64,000 nucleotides of DNA from Pseudoalteromonas sp. MM1 (GCF_030296835.1 NZ_AP027922.1:1054001-1118000); one strand, 5' to 3'; positions 1 to 9,279 are shown, numbered from the stretch's first letter. Notes: a model not told the origin generated them from the letters alone. Translations and numbers: made by a program.

Positions 1-466
1 TATAATGAACCATCATACTGTACTGCTCAATAGCCTCTTGCTGCGTAAGGGTCACATGCCCTAACTGTGGAGCAACATCACCGTCTTCATCGCACACAAG
101 CTCCATTAACAGCACGCCATCAATGCAGTAATAAGTATCAGGAACTCTGACGCCAGCGCGTGATAAACGGCTAAGCGCGTCTACCTCTGCATTTTGCCAA
201 ATTTCCTCTTCTAGTTGCCGTCCATAACTAGAGCGTTTACCCATGGCACGGGCTTGGCGTCCGCCTCGCACTTTTCGACCTTCTTGATACTGAGCCGCCT
301 TTTTAAAGCTGCGCTTAACGGCATCTTTGTAGACTTTAGCACAACGAATTTCGCCACCGCTGCGTACCACAAATACATCCGCTTCTTTACCGCTCATTAA
401 GCGGCTTATCACTTCATCAATTAGGCCATCATCAACGAGTGGCTGGAGGCGTTTAGGTATTTTCAC
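1..466 (-). CDS. RIO-like serine/threonine protein kinase (C-terminus outside window)
   Basis: The reverse strand is open from a GTG at 466 to the left edge (155 codons), so the protein is partial. The N-terminal part reads as a RIO-family atypical kinase: a glycine/serine loop SGKEADVFVV near residue 25 replaces the usual P-loop, a lysine in CAKVYKD fits the ATP-binding lysine, a basic stretch with RKVRGGRQARAMGKR follows, and VLLMELV resembles the hinge strand. RIO kinases bind ATP and act in ribosome-related or unknown roles; bacterial ones are poorly characterised. The GTG start is chosen because the kinase-like sequence begins just after it, but I see no clear ribosome binding site, so the start is uncertain. 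The catalytic and metal-binding loops lie outside the window. Confidence 0.75.
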   Translation of the reverse strand, partial: MKIPKRLQPLVDDGLIDEVISRLMSGKEADVFVVRSGGEIRCAKVYKDAVKRSFKKAAQYQEGRKVRGGRQARAMGKRSSYGRQLEEEIWQNAEVDALSRLSRAGVRVPDTYYCIDGVLLMELVCDEDGDVAPQLGHVTLTQQEAIEQYSMMVHY

Positions 467-720
467 TGCGATACAACTAGAAAAATTGGAAGATTAAACA
501 TGTATGTTAATAAGTCCTTAGTATGTTAGCTCTCAAAACAGGTGTTGAAAGTGGTTTTAATTAATTAGTTATCACAATAACCGAAATACCGAATAAGGTA
601 AAAATAACATGATAAAAATCGGATTTATTTTTATTTCCTAATTGTTTGCACAATGTTTGCGTTTTTTAAGCGTACTTTATATTCATACCCTTTATTAATA
701 TTTAACCCAAGGTGACCACG

Positions 721-996
721 ATGAAGCACTTTTCTACTTTTGCCGTTGCTGCATTATTATCAATGGCTTTTTCAGCCAATGTTGCAGCCAGAGGCGGTGA
801 TAACCCTCCACCTAAACCTGACTTTTCAAGCATAGATGCAGATGGTGACGGTGTGATTAGCCTTGCAGAATTTAGCGAAAGTGCACCACCGCAAGGCGAT
901 GCGCAAACTATTTTTGACGAAATAGATGCCGATGGGAATGGCGAAATTAGCGAACAAGAGTTAAGTGAACACAAGCCACCACGCCGCGCACGTTAA
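721..996 (+). CDS. Small secreted EF-hand protein
   Basis: A 91-residue protein with a signal peptide (MKHFSTFAVAALLSMAFSANVAA) followed by two EF-hand loops, DADGDGVISLAE near residue 39 and DADGNGEISEQE near residue 67. Both keep the D-x-D-x-D/N-G pattern and the final Glu that bind calcium. The mature chain has proline-rich ends (NPPPKP and KPPRR). The ATG at 721 is chosen over the in-frame GTG at 712 because AAGG at 709-712 lies 8 bases before it and the signal peptide begins there. It probably acts as a calcium-binding periplasmic or secreted protein; partner and role are unknown. The next gene follows after 11 bases and is likely in the same operon. Confidence 0.85.
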   Translation: MKHFSTFAVAALLSMAFSANVAARGGDNPPPKPDFSSIDADGDGVISLAEFSESAPPQGDAQTIFDEIDADGNGEISEQELSEHKPPRRAR

Positions 997-1007
997 GGGA
1001 GATAAAT

Positions 1008-1460
1008 ATGATCAATAGTATTGGTAGCTCAGCGAGTTTTATGACTCAACAATCTAGCCAAGTAAGCGCTTTAACGTCAGAGCAAACTGAGTTTGTTAAA
1101 GAAACACTTGCAGAGTTTGATGCACAAAACTTAAGCACGGAAGATGCGCAAACTATTCAAGCCGCATTTGAAGAGCAGGGGATCTCGCCGACAAAAGAGT
1201 TGGCTGATCTAATGAGCGAACTTGATTTTGACGCTAAAAGTATCGGCGATGCAGGGCGCCCTGAAGGGCAGCGCCCGCCACCACCGCCGCAAAACTCTCT
1301 AGAATCTGTTGATACTGACGAAGTGGTTAGCTACTTAGATGAGTTATTAACTGAGTATTCAAGCCAGCTATCTGATGAAGATAAAGAATCAATTCTTTCA
1401 TCGGTACAAGAAAAATTTGGCTTAAGTGAAGGTGATTCACTGCTAAATGTAACTGCTTAG
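1008..1460 (+). CDS. Acidic protein of unknown function, downstream of EF-hand gene
   Basis: A 150-residue acidic protein with no signal peptide, preceded by a good ribosome binding site (GGGAG, 1 kb position about 998). It is rich in Ser, Gln, Asp and Glu, with helical segments on both sides of a proline stretch (RPPPPPQN near residue 90). Segments such as LAEFDAQNLSTEDAQTIQ and LMSELDFDAKSI look like degenerate EF-hand-like helix-loop patterns, but none has a full calcium loop. It is co-oriented with the EF-hand gene 11 bases upstream and is followed by a terminator, so the two form a compact operon. I do not recognise the family and assign no function. Confidence 0.7.
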   Translation: MINSIGSSASFMTQQSSQVSALTSEQTEFVKETLAEFDAQNLSTEDAQTIQAAFEEQGISPTKELADLMSELDFDAKSIGDAGRPEGQRPPPPPQNSLESVDTDEVVSYLDELLTEYSSQLSDEDKESILSSVQEKFGLSEGDSLLNVTA

Positions 1461-1510
1461 GTGTTATAACTTGAGGTCAAGCTGACTGTTTATCCTTAGG
1501 TCTTAAGTCC

Positions 1511-1543
1511 AAAGCCCGGCAATTATTTTGTTGGGCTTTTTTA
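1511..1543 (+). terminator. Rho-independent terminator of the EF-hand operon
   Basis: AAAGCCC at 1511-1517 pairs with GGGCTTT from 1533, followed by a T-rich run. It lies about 50 bases after the stop of the 1008-1460 gene. Confidence 0.75.
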
Positions 1544-1544
1544 T

Positions 1545-1640
1545 TATACCAAGCCACTAAGTGATCTATTTTGAGGATGGATAAACGTGTTGATAGCTAG
1601 GCAAAAAATTCGTTATTAAGGCGTTTATAAACTTGCTCTT
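1545..1640 (-). repeat. TAATACC-type interspersed repeat, truncated copy A
   Basis: From about 1545 the sequence reads TATACCAAGCC, then AAGTGATCTATTTTGAGG, then GTGTTGATAGCTAGGCAAAA and a degraded tail with CTTGCTCTTT. This is the reverse orientation of the repeat copies at 31373-31538 and 44430-44642. The second half of the element and one inverted repeat are missing. It sits between a terminator and the stop codon of the GGDEF-EAL gene. Confidence 0.8.
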
Positions 1641-1659
1641 TAGTGAGTTTATCATACAG

Positions 1660-3600
1660 CTAACTACACAATTTGTTTTGCTCATTAAGGTATGAATCTA
1701 CAAAGTGTTGCTCCATAGGTTTAGAAAAATAGTAACCTTGTAGGTGAGACACGCCAATTTCTTTTAGCATGTTGGCTTGCTCTGTGGTTTCTACACCTTC
1801 GGCAACGACCATAAAATCAAGTGTTGATGCCATTTGCACAATCGCATGAATAATGCTTAAGCCTCGTTTGTCCATGTTTTGAATGAAGCTTTTATCTATT
1901 TTTACTATGTCTACACCAATATCTAACATGCTCGACAAGGATGAATACCCTGTACCAAAGTCATCAATAGAAATACAAAATCCTTGTTTTTGTAGCTCTT
2001 TTACTGCTGCTAAAAAGGTCAGCTTATCCTCAGCAAACACAGACTCAGTAATTTCAAGGTGTAGGTTTTCTGGCTTTACGTCGTATTGATTAACGATGTT
2101 TATAACCTTAGTGACAAAATCAGGGTCTTGGAGTTGTATTACAGATACATTTACACTCACAGCAATGGCTGGCTGAAGGCTTTTAAACGTTTTAGCTTGC
2201 ATACAGGCTTGTTCAATCACCCATAGTCCAAGTTCAGTTATGAGGTTGTATTGCTCGGCAATGGCAATAAACTCATCAGGAAATATCGCTTCGTCATTTA
2301 ACTGCCAACGTAAAAGTGATTCAAACGATGTTACCTTTGTTGTTTTACTATCAACTATAGGCTGAAACACTAACCGCAAGCCATTGTCTTTTATTGCACT
2401 TGCCAAGCGCTTACTAAGCAGCAGCTCTCGCTCTTGCTGGTGTTTTAAGTCGTTGTTATAAATATTCACGCAGCCTTTGGCAATACGCTTTTGATGGTAC
2501 ATGGCTAAATCTGCAGAGCGAATTAACGCGCTTAAATCACCCTCATGCTCAGGAAACAACGCTATACCAATAGTGGCAGATACCCAGCTTTGGTATTTAT
2601 ATCGTTCATGCTCAGCACTAATGCTTTTAATAACCTTTTTGGCAAAATTAAATAGGTCTTGTTCATCTTCATAGGTTGTTAAAATTAAAAATTCATCTCC
2701 GCCCCAGCGGCATTTGTATAAGTGACGGGTGCAAACGTTTGTGAGTCGCTCTGCTATTTCTTTAAGTACTTGGTCGCCTACTTTATGGCCCATAGAGTCA
2801 TTTATTTGTTTAAAGCCATCTAGGTCTACAAAAAGCAGGGCTAGTTTTTCGTTGGGGTGGTCTGCAAGTTGCTTATTAGCCACTTTTAAAAAAGCGGTGC
2901 GGTTTAATAAGTTTGTTAGTGGGTCAGTATTTGATAAGCGGTAAATTTCTTCTGTACGCGTTTCTACTTTGCTTTCCATCTCGTTAAGTAGTTTACGGTT
3001 TTGGTTTCGTAATTTTATGGCCGTTTGGGTAAACGTGGCCGACTTATAAGAAGAGGCGACCATAATGGCCGAAAAAGTCATACCTAAAAAGCCCAGCACG
3101 TAGTGATAATAATCATCAGATAGGGTAAGTACTATGGAATAAGGAATTAATAAAATAATGCTGTAACACACTGAGGTAAAGCGACTACCAGAGAGTAAAT
3201 TGGCAGAGCCTCCAGCAAATGCCGACAAAATAGCTATTGTGGTGGTGATTTCAACGGTGGATGAGCTTTTATGAAACCACAGTGCGTAACACGACCACGA
3301 AATAGCGGTAGCAAGACACCCCACCGAAAAACGTTTTAAAAAGCTATTTGCGTTAAATGGATGATTAAGCCTTTTGGTGTAGTTAAAGTAAATAACATCC
3401 ATTAGCCTTGCTGCTAAAATAACCAGCATGAAAAAAAGCCAAATTATTTTGTCTTGATTGGTTTTTTCATCCGTTAGGTCAAATGCAAACACAAGTACAA
3501 AGCTAACCAATGCCGAAACACCAATGCCAGATAAAGCATTAGAATATAAAAGTTTAACGGCTTCTCTGCGTTCATCAGTATTTAAATTTTTATATTGCAC
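1660..3600 (-). CDS. Membrane-bound GGDEF-EAL cyclic-di-GMP protein
   Basis: A 646-residue protein. Residues 1 to about 190 hold five or six hydrophobic segments (an integral-membrane sensor region), followed by a short coiled linker. A GGDEF domain covers about 222-380 with an intact GGDEF at 300-304, and the RxxD inhibitory site before it is absent (RHLY instead). The EAL domain covers about 400-640; the signature is ESL (FESLLRW near 427), with DDFGTGYSSL and VAEGVET conserved. It could both make and break cyclic-di-GMP at the inner membrane; which activity dominates cannot be read from sequence. No partner gene is adjacent. Downstream lies only the truncated repeat A, with no terminator visible. 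Confidence 0.9.
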   Translation of the reverse strand: MQYKNLNTDERREAVKLLYSNALSGIGVSALVSFVLVFAFDLTDEKTNQDKIIWLFFMLVILAARLMDVIYFNYTKRLNHPFNANSFLKRFSVGCLATAISWSCYALWFHKSSSTVEITTTIAILSAFAGGSANLLSGSRFTSVCYSIILLIPYSIVLTLSDDYYHYVLGFLGMTFSAIMVASSYKSATFTQTAIKLRNQNRKLLNEMESKVETRTEEIYRLSNTDPLTNLLNRTAFLKVANKQLADHPNEKLALLFVDLDGFKQINDSMGHKVGDQVLKEIAERLTNVCTRHLYKCRWGGDEFLILTTYEDEQDLFNFAKKVIKSISAEHERYKYQSWVSATIGIALFPEHEGDLSALIRSADLAMYHQKRIAKGCVNIYNNDLKHQQERELLLSKRLASAIKDNGLRLVFQPIVDSKTTKVTSFESLLRWQLNDEAIFPDEFIAIAEQYNLITELGLWVIEQACMQAKTFKSLQPAIAVSVNVSVIQLQDPDFVTKVINIVNQYDVKPENLHLEITESVFAEDKLTFLAAVKELQKQGFCISIDDFGTGYSSLSSMLDIGVDIVKIDKSFIQNMDKRGLSIIHAIVQMASTLDFMVVAEGVETTEQANMLKEIGVSHLQGYYFSKPMEQHFVDSYLNEQNKLCS

Positions 3601-3703
3601 TCATTAAAGCCTTATGAAAAGTAATGCGGGTAAAGCAGGTTACATTTTATAAAAACACAAAAATAAATATAGTTTAATGACAGGGAAAATGCAGATATTA
3701 AAT

Positions 3704-3739
3704 AAAAAAATGCCCATAACACAATATCTTGTTATGGGC
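3704..3739 (-). terminator. Terminator of the yghU-like gene
   Basis: On the minus strand GCCCATAAC (3739-3731) pairs with GTTATGGGC (3720-3712) and is followed by a run of seven T after one A. It starts 8 bases after the GST stop. Confidence 0.8.
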
Positions 3740-3746
3740 TGATAGA

Positions 3747-4586
3747 TTAAAAGTCGCTGGCGTTATGTCGTTCGCTAAGTTGCTCTTCTTCAGGGCCCCA
3801 GGTGCGATTAACACGTCGTCCGCGCTTAACTGCTGGGCGCTGCGATAATTGCTTAGCCCAGCGAGTAACATGTTTATACGAAGCCACATCTAAAAATTCG
3901 GCTGCATCGTAAAGATCACCCAGCACAAGTGAGCCATACCAGGGCCAAATGGCAATGTCAGCAATAGAGTATTCATCACCTGCCATGTATTCGTTTTCAC
4001 TTAAGTGACGATTTAATACATCGAGCTGACGTTTAGTTTCCATAGTAAAACGGTCTATCGGGTATTGCATTTTTGTTGGAGCGTAGCTATAAAAGTGACC
4101 AAATCCACCACCTAAATAGGGCGCAGAGCCCATTTGCCAAAATAGCCAGTTACGGCATTGCGTCTTGGCTTTAAAATCTTTTGGGATTAGTACATCAAAT
4201 TTTTCAGCTAAATATTGGAGTATTGAGCCCGACTCAAAAATGCGTGTTGGTGGAGTGGTAGAGTGATCCATTAGCGCAGGAATTTTAGAGTTTGGATTAA
4301 TATCAACAAAGTCTGAGCCAAATTGATCGCCTTCGCCAATGTTAATTAAATAAGCATCGTAGTCTGCATCGGTTAAGCCAAGCTCTAATAGCTCTTCAAA
4401 CATAATAGTTGCTTTTTGACCATTAGGTGTGGCTAATGAATAAAGTTGAAATGCGTGCTTGCCAGTTTCTAAGGTTTTGTTATGAGTGGCACCAGCAATA
4501 GGGCGGTTAATATTAGCAAATTTACCACCACTTTCATTGTCCCACGTCCAAACTTTAGGCGGCGTGTATTCGTGTTCATTACTCAT
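3747..4586 (-). CDS. yghU: YghU-type glutathione S-transferase / disulfide-bond oxidoreductase
   Basis: A 279-residue protein with the long N-terminal extension and thioredoxin-fold typical of YghU (TPPKVWTWD, INRPIAGATH, then FQLYSLATPNGQKATIMFEE), a central NPNSKIPALMD substrate and glutathione-binding segment and an all-helical C-terminal domain (SIADIAIWPWYG). YghU proteins reduce disulfides using glutathione in the cytoplasm. The ATG at 4586 is preferred to the TTG at 4598 because GAGG lies 6 bases before it and the family begins with MS-(D/N). It is a single-gene unit closed by a hairpin terminator. Confidence 0.88.
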   Translation of the reverse strand: MSNEHEYTPPKVWTWDNESGGKFANINRPIAGATHNKTLETGKHAFQLYSLATPNGQKATIMFEELLELGLTDADYDAYLINIGEGDQFGSDFVDINPNSKIPALMDHSTTPPTRIFESGSILQYLAEKFDVLIPKDFKAKTQCRNWLFWQMGSAPYLGGGFGHFYSYAPTKMQYPIDRFTMETKRQLDVLNRHLSENEYMAGDEYSIADIAIWPWYGSLVLGDLYDAAEFLDVASYKHVTRWAKQLSQRPAVKRGRRVNRTWGPEEEQLSERHNASDF

Positions 4587-4668
4587 AAATAACCTCAATT
4601 TAAATAATTTATAGACTCATAGATAACAAGCTGGGGGCGTAAAAAATTAATTAAAGACAATGAAAAAA

Positions 4669-5247
4669 TTATCGTGCTTTTAATTTATCTGCTTTGGCAA
4701 GTTTATACCCTAAAAAGAACCCACTTAACGCACCAAAAAGGTGACTTTCGAACGAGACATGAAAGCGCTGTGGTAGCACCCCCCAAATAAAGCCGCTGTA
4801 AAGTACAGCAACCACAACAGCAATAACAATCGATTTGAACGAGCGCCTAACCACGCCATAGCACAGTATAAACCCCCATAAACCATAAATAACGCCGCTT
4901 AACCCAACATGAAAACTGCTTCGGCCAAAGGCCCACACTAATAGCCCGCCAAGTAACGCGGTAAATATAAACACGGTATAAAATCGTTTTACACTGTATT
5001 GGCAAATTAGCCAGCTAAGTACAGCAAAAGGCAACATATTGCTAGCAAAGTGCCACCAACTGCCATGTAAAAATGGGGCGCATAAAATGCCGATTAACCC
5101 TTGAACGCTGCGAGGGTAAATACCTAAACCATTAAGCGTAATGCCAGGTAAACTATTGATCACTTGAAGTATTAGGCATATAAAAGCAACGCTAAATATT
5201 GCAAATCGCGTACTGGTTATCAGTGAAGGTGATGGGGTAGTTGGCAT
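4669..5247 (-). CDS. Rhomboid-family intramembrane serine protease
   Basis: A 192-residue protein with about six membrane helices. It has the rhomboid landmarks in order: HGSWWHFASNM (the HxxxN-type motif) near residue 60, the nucleophile motif GLSG in FHVGLSGVIYG near residue 113, and the catalytic His in SFESHLFGALSGFFLGY near residue 168. Rhomboids cut substrate membrane helices inside the inner membrane. It is the minimal six-helix form without a soluble domain. I considered a rhombosortase, which is similar in size, but saw no GlyGly-CTERM protein in the window to support that. Confidence 0.85.
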   Translation of the reverse strand: MPTTPSPSLITSTRFAIFSVAFICLILQVINSLPGITLNGLGIYPRSVQGLIGILCAPFLHGSWWHFASNMLPFAVLSWLICQYSVKRFYTVFIFTALLGGLLVWAFGRSSFHVGLSGVIYGLWGFILCYGVVRRSFKSIVIAVVVAVLYSGFIWGVLPQRFHVSFESHLFGALSGFFLGYKLAKADKLKAR

Positions 5248-5313
5248 ATAAACGCCTTAGTAGGATTATTTTGTACCAGTATATGAGTATGTTTTCGTTA
5301 TTAAAAGCGATTT

Positions 5314-5339
5314 AATAAGCGCGGCGTTATGCGCCGCGC
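5314..5339 (-). terminator. GC-rich hairpin after the DJ-1/PfpI gene
   Basis: GCGCGGCG (5319-5326) and CGCCGCGC (5332-5339) form an 8-bp stem. On the minus strand it is followed by TTATTAAAT, a weak T tail, so it is a likely but not ideal terminator for the gene ending at 5351. Confidence 0.55.
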
Positions 5340-5350
5340 ACAGGGGCTAT

Positions 5351-6034
5351 TTAACCAAGTTTAGTTAATAGCTTTTTAGCCGCAAGCTCTGAACTTGCAG
5401 GATTTTGGCCTGTAATCACTAAACCATCTTCGAGCGCTAATACGCCCCAGTCATCGGTTTTTTGATAATCGCCGCCTTTTTTAATGAGTTCATCTTCAAC
5501 TAAAAATGGCACTACGTCTGTTAATTGCACTGCAGCTTCTTCTGAGTTAGTAAAGCCTGTTACTTTTTTACCTGCAACTAAGGCATTGCCGTCTGCATCT
5601 TTAACATTTAAAAAAGCGGCACTTGCGTGGCAAACAGCCGCTACTGGCTTTTGCTCTTTTACAAACTTTTCAATAAGTGAGATTGAATCTGTGTTATCTA
5701 CTAAATCCCATAGTGGGCCGTGGCCGCCTGGGTAAAATACTGCGTCAAAGTCGCTGGCGTTTACTTCACTTAACTTTTTGGTGTTTGCCATAAGTGTTTG
5801 TGCTGCGCTGTCGTTGTCATAGCGCTTTGTTGCATCGGTTTCAAAGTCAGCAAGTGTGCTGGTTGGGTCAATAGGTGGTTGACCGCCTGCAGGGGAAGCA
5901 AGTGTTACCTCTGCACCAGCATCAACAAATGCGTAGTAAGGTGCTGCAAATTCTTCTACCCAAAAACCTGTTTTTTCGCCTGTGTTGCCAAGCTCTGAAT
6001 GTGAGGTAAGTACCATAAGTATTTTTTTAGCCAT
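5351..6034 (-). CDS. DJ-1/PfpI family protein (Hsp31-like, type 1 glutamine amidotransferase fold)
   Basis: A 227-residue cytoplasmic protein starting MAKKILMVLTSH. The nucleophile elbow AAVCHASAAFL carries the expected Cys followed by His, and an upstream Glu lies in TGFWVEEFAAPYY. FYPGGHGPLWDL is the typical oxyanion region. Family members are glyoxalase III or protein/nucleotide deglycase-type enzymes acting on methylglyoxal adducts. The ATG at 6034 has AAGGA 8 bases upstream; a longer frame to 6106 is unlikely. It is divergent from the LysR gene at 6199, which may control it. The methylglyoxal synthase gene lies 14 kb away, so a functional link is only a suggestion. Confidence 0.87.
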   Translation of the reverse strand: MAKKILMVLTSHSELGNTGEKTGFWVEEFAAPYYAFVDAGAEVTLASPAGGQPPIDPTSTLADFETDATKRYDNDSAAQTLMANTKKLSEVNASDFDAVFYPGGHGPLWDLVDNTDSISLIEKFVKEQKPVAAVCHASAAFLNVKDADGNALVAGKKVTGFTNSEEAAVQLTDVVPFLVEDELIKKGGDYQKTDDWGVLALEDGLVITGQNPASSELAAKKLLTKLG

Positions 6035-6198
6035 AACAATATTCCTTCGATTAGTGAGTAAATTAAAGCTTGGTGTTAACCAAGGTGCTGTAATAACTAT
6101 ATGCACTTAAAAGGGTTTAAACAACGATGATAAATTTAACTTTATTGGATTAATTATTGATACAATTGTTGGGTTGAATAATCATTGGTGGGTTTGTG

Positions 6199-7122
6199 AT
6201 GAAAGTGTCGTTTGAGCAACTTAAAAGCATGGTGGTATTTGCGCAAATTGTCGAGCAGGGCAGTTTAACCGCGGCTGCAAAGCAGTTGGGGTTAACGCGT
6301 GCGGTGGTAAGTTATCACCTTAAAAAATTAGAAACGCAATTAGAAGTTACGCTGCTAAATCGCTCAACCCGCACTATGGCGCTAACTGAGGCGGGCATCG
6401 CGTATTATGAGCGCTGTAGAGTGATCACAGAACAAGCAAACGCAGCTAATCAGCAAATAGAAAACATTAAAAGTGAGCCACAAGGAGTATTAAAAATTAG
6501 CTGCCCCGTTAATGTGGGCATGCAACTAATTGTGCCTGCAATTAATACGTTTAAACGCCAATACCCCAAAATTGAAATAGACCTGCAACTAACCGATGAT
6601 GTGGTTGATATTATAAAAAACGGCTTTGATATTGCTATTCGCGGGGTCGCTTTAAGTGACTCAAACTTACAAGCCACTAAACTAACAACCATGAGTACCT
6701 GTATTTGTGGCTCAGCTGAGTATTTTGAACACTTTGGCAAACCTAAAACGCCAGCTGAATTAGCCTTACATAAATGGGTGGTGTACCAACTTAGCAGTAA
6801 AACATTAACCCTTAGCAAAGAAGGCAAAAAATACGATGTAATACTACAAGGCGGCATAAGCACCAATAATGCCGCGGCGCGTACCGCGTTTGTAGAGGCC
6901 GGGCACGGGCTTGGGCGCATTCCGTTGTATGATGCATGGCCTAAAGTACAAGCTGGGTTGCTTGAAATAGTACTCGATGATTATAAAACAAAAGATATAG
7001 AGCTTTATGGTGTGTTTCCGCCTGGGGCGGCAGGCTCCAAAAAGCTCAGGTTGTTTATTGATTATTTAAAAGCGTATTTTGTTAAACAGCATACTGCACT
7101 GGGCATGCTAAAAATCACGTAA
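6199..7122 (+). CDS. LysR-family transcriptional regulator (CrgA/AaeR-like group)
   Basis: A 307-residue protein. The winged helix-turn-helix is at residues 5-65 (FAQIVEQGSLTAAAKQLGLT, then HLKKLETQL) and the substrate-binding domain follows (LKISCPVNVG, GFDIAIRG). The form ending ...LFIDYLKAYF is typical of the LysR group that controls adjacent oxidoreductases. ATG at 6199 is used; a GTG directly before it at 6196 is in frame. It is transcribed away from the DJ-1/PfpI gene, with the shared 164-base gap holding the probable operator (ATACAATTGTTGGGTTGAAT near 6159-6178 has LysR-like dyad character). Its effector is unknown. Confidence 0.88.
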   Translation: MKVSFEQLKSMVVFAQIVEQGSLTAAAKQLGLTRAVVSYHLKKLETQLEVTLLNRSTRTMALTEAGIAYYERCRVITEQANAANQQIENIKSEPQGVLKISCPVNVGMQLIVPAINTFKRQYPKIEIDLQLTDDVVDIIKNGFDIAIRGVALSDSNLQATKLTTMSTCICGSAEYFEHFGKPKTPAELALHKWVVYQLSSKTLTLSKEGKKYDVILQGGISTNNAAARTAFVEAGHGLGRIPLYDAWPKVQAGLLEIVLDDYKTKDIELYGVFPPGAAGSKKLRLFIDYLKAYFVKQHTALGMLKIT

Positions 7123-7134
7123 AACCGCACTTAA

Positions 7135-7869
7135 TTACAAAGTTCGATTAAATAAAGCAACCGCTTGCTGGTACATAGTAATTGCAAGCGCTGCATCGTA
7201 GCGGTCGCCCTCATCACGCATAAAGGCATGCTGCGCGTTTACTTCTTGCCAGTGGTAGTTAATACCCGTAGCTACACATTGCTGGTAAATTTTACTTCGG
7301 CCTTGTTGCGGTACATGTGGGTCTTGCTTACCCCAAATAAAGTGTATTTCACCTTGAATATCAGCCATGCGTTCAAACGAATTGTTACCTGCGTTTGCCG
7401 GCAAGGTATCACTATGTATGTCGGTGGCGTATAAACAAAATGCGGCTTTTATATGTGGGTTTAATGCGGCTCTGTAAGCTAAATGCCCACCAATGCACAC
7501 ACCCATGGCGCCCACTGTGCCAGTGCAGTAATCTTGGCTTTGTACAAAGTCAATGAGTGCTTGTGTGTCGCTGTCGTGGTGCTCAAGTGGCTTTTGCCAT
7601 TTATCGGCATTGCCTTTATCTTTACCCGCGTCATCGTACGCAAGTACAGTACCAATCGGGTTTAGCTCATGAAATACCTCAGGCACTAACACAACAAAAC
7701 CGTGGCTTGCTAAAATAGCAGCGCTGCGCGCAATAGGTGCGGTTTGCTGAAAAATCTCAGAGTAAAAAATAATACTTGGATATTGACCAGCTGCTTGTGG
7801 GCGGTAAACGGTCGTACGCATTAGGCCTGTTGGGGTGGGTAGGTCGGTATTATGGTGTTGGATTATCAT
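7135..7869 (-). CDS. Dienelactone hydrolase family protein
   Basis: A 244-residue alpha/beta hydrolase. The nucleophile is Cys in GVCIGGH near residue 123, as in dienelactone hydrolases, with the catalytic Asp in WGKQDPHVP and His in NAQHAFMRDEG. There is no signal peptide. The family hydrolyses dienelactones or other small esters; the real substrate here is unknown, because no aromatic-degradation genes surround it. It converges with the LysR gene with 12 bases between the stops. Confidence 0.85.
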   Translation of the reverse strand: MIIQHHNTDLPTPTGLMRTTVYRPQAAGQYPSIIFYSEIFQQTAPIARSAAILASHGFVVLVPEVFHELNPIGTVLAYDDAGKDKGNADKWQKPLEHHDSDTQALIDFVQSQDYCTGTVGAMGVCIGGHLAYRAALNPHIKAAFCLYATDIHSDTLPANAGNNSFERMADIQGEIHFIWGKQDPHVPQQGRSKIYQQCVATGINYHWQEVNAQHAFMRDEGDRYDAALAITMYQQAVALFNRTL

Positions 7870-7947
7870 AAAAGCGCTCAGTTAAATTATTTAATAAGGT
7901 AATGGTAACTGAGCGCAGCAGAATAAACGACCGCTGTGATGCGTTTT

Positions 7948-9279
7948 TTAAATGCTTGCAGGCATTTTATTGCAACTTGCGTAGTAACTTACGGTCGCAG
8001 GCCAATCCGAAAATATACCCATAACACCCACATCTTGCGCGAGTACATCAACCACCGTCATCATGTCGCCATCGTTATCGATAACATCGGCGATTGATTG
8101 ATAGTAGTAGCCACCGCCCTCGTTAAGAGGCCCCGAGCGCTCAAGGCTCCATGCAATCAGTTCAAGCCCTGCAGCTTTTGCGTCAATAGCGTATTGTGAG
8201 GGGACAATATTACTTTCGTTGTCTATGGTGAGCATCATCCAAATAGGGGGCGCTAATATTTTAACGCCATCAGCTACTAGCTCTTCCATACTTGGTTGCC
8301 ACGTTGCAGGGGTACTTGGATCAAAGCCCGCTTCGCTGTCACGGCCATCTAAATATACGCTTTGATTTGCAAAGTCGGGGTTGTTATTTATCCAATATTT
8401 CACATCAGCAAGATTAAACGATTGCGGGTACACATCACTGCTTGGTACGTCCAATTGCGTGTACTCATCAAGCATTTTTTGCGCGTATTGCTGTTGTGTC
8501 ATTCCCTCATAAGGCATGCTAACTTGCGGCGATTTTAGCTCTGGGGTCATTTTTACACCCAGGCTTTTAAATAACTCAATACTTTGTTTATGGGTTACTA
8601 ATGTTCCATTTGTGGCGTATAAATCGGTGCGCCAGCTGGGCGTGCCTTGCATATATTCACCAATAGTAGTGGCTTGGGTGTTGGCGCCATCCATTTTACC
8701 TTCAAGCGTTAAAAATTCGCTCAGGCTGATATCGCTTGTGCAGCATTTAGCGCTGGCAGGCGTGCCACTAGCCGCGTTAGCTGGAGTAAAAGGCACACTG
8801 CATTTAGCGGCCAGTTCAGGGATGGCTAGTATATTGGTGGTGGTGTGCAAATCGCACTGAGAGTGGCGACACACTAACTCTTTGTCGCTGGTAAAGGTTA
8901 CATCGCACTCAACAATACCTGCGCCCATTCGCGCCGCAGCTATATAAGACTCCTTTGTATGCTCAGGGTACTGCATTGGCGCACCACGATGACCAATAGA
9001 AAAGTCTGTACGATAAAATGGCCCATCTGCACACGATTCTAATTTTGTTTTTAAATCGCTCTTTGCCATATCGTTAATTAGGTAGTCGGCACGAGTACCT
9101 AATTGAATATCAGGCGCCTCTCCTTTTGCAACTTCAACAATTACAGGCGTCGGCACTTCAACAACCTCAACTGTGGTATTGGTAACTACTACGTCTTTTT
9201 CGACTACTTTTACATCGTCGTCGCAGCCGCTCAGCAGTGCAAATAATATTGAGCTTGTTATTAGGGTGAGATGTTTCAT
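7948..9279 (-). CDS. Glycerophosphodiester phosphodiesterase lipoprotein
   Basis: A 443-residue protein with a lipoprotein signal (lipobox LLSGC, Cys near residue 19) and a Val/Thr/Glu-rich linker of about 35 residues. The GDPD domain begins at [19 protein letters not shown], which contains the HRG and E of the active site, then [19 protein letters not shown] with the metal-binding E-x-D and the second His. Family members cleave glycerophosphodiesters to glycerol 3-phosphate and an alcohol. It has several extra cysteines (CRHSQC, KCCTS), suggesting disulfides in an exported protein. AAGGAA lies 7 bases before the ATG. Confidence 0.85.
   Translation of the reverse strand: MKHLTLITSSILFALLSGCDDDVKVVEKDVVVTNTTVEVVEVPTPVIVEVAKGEAPDIQLGTRADYLINDMAKSDLKTKLESCADGPFYRTDFSIGHRGAPMQYPEHTKESYIAAARMGAGIVECDVTFTSDKELVCRHSQCDLHTTTNILAIPELAAKCSVPFTPANAASGTPASAKCCTSDISLSEFLTLEGKMDGANTQATTIGEYMQGTPSWRTDLYATNGTLVTHKQSIELFKSLGVKMTPELKSPQVSMPYEGMTQQQYAQKMLDEYTQLDVPSSDVYPQSFNLADVKYWINNNPDFANQSVYLDGRDSEAGFDPSTPATWQPSMEELVADGVKILAPPIWMMLTIDNESNIVPSQYAIDAKAAGLELIAWSLERSGPLNEGGGYYYQSIADVIDNDGDMMTVVDVLAQDVGVMGIFSDWPATVSYYASCNKMPASI

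Noticed and set aside
1511..1640. CRISPR-like or direct-repeat array near 1.5 kb
   Set aside because: Only one truncated copy of the dispersed repeat is present; no regular spacing.
4669..5247. Rhombosortase
   Set aside because: Size fits but no GlyGly-CTERM substrate is in the window and the catalytic region does not specifically indicate it.
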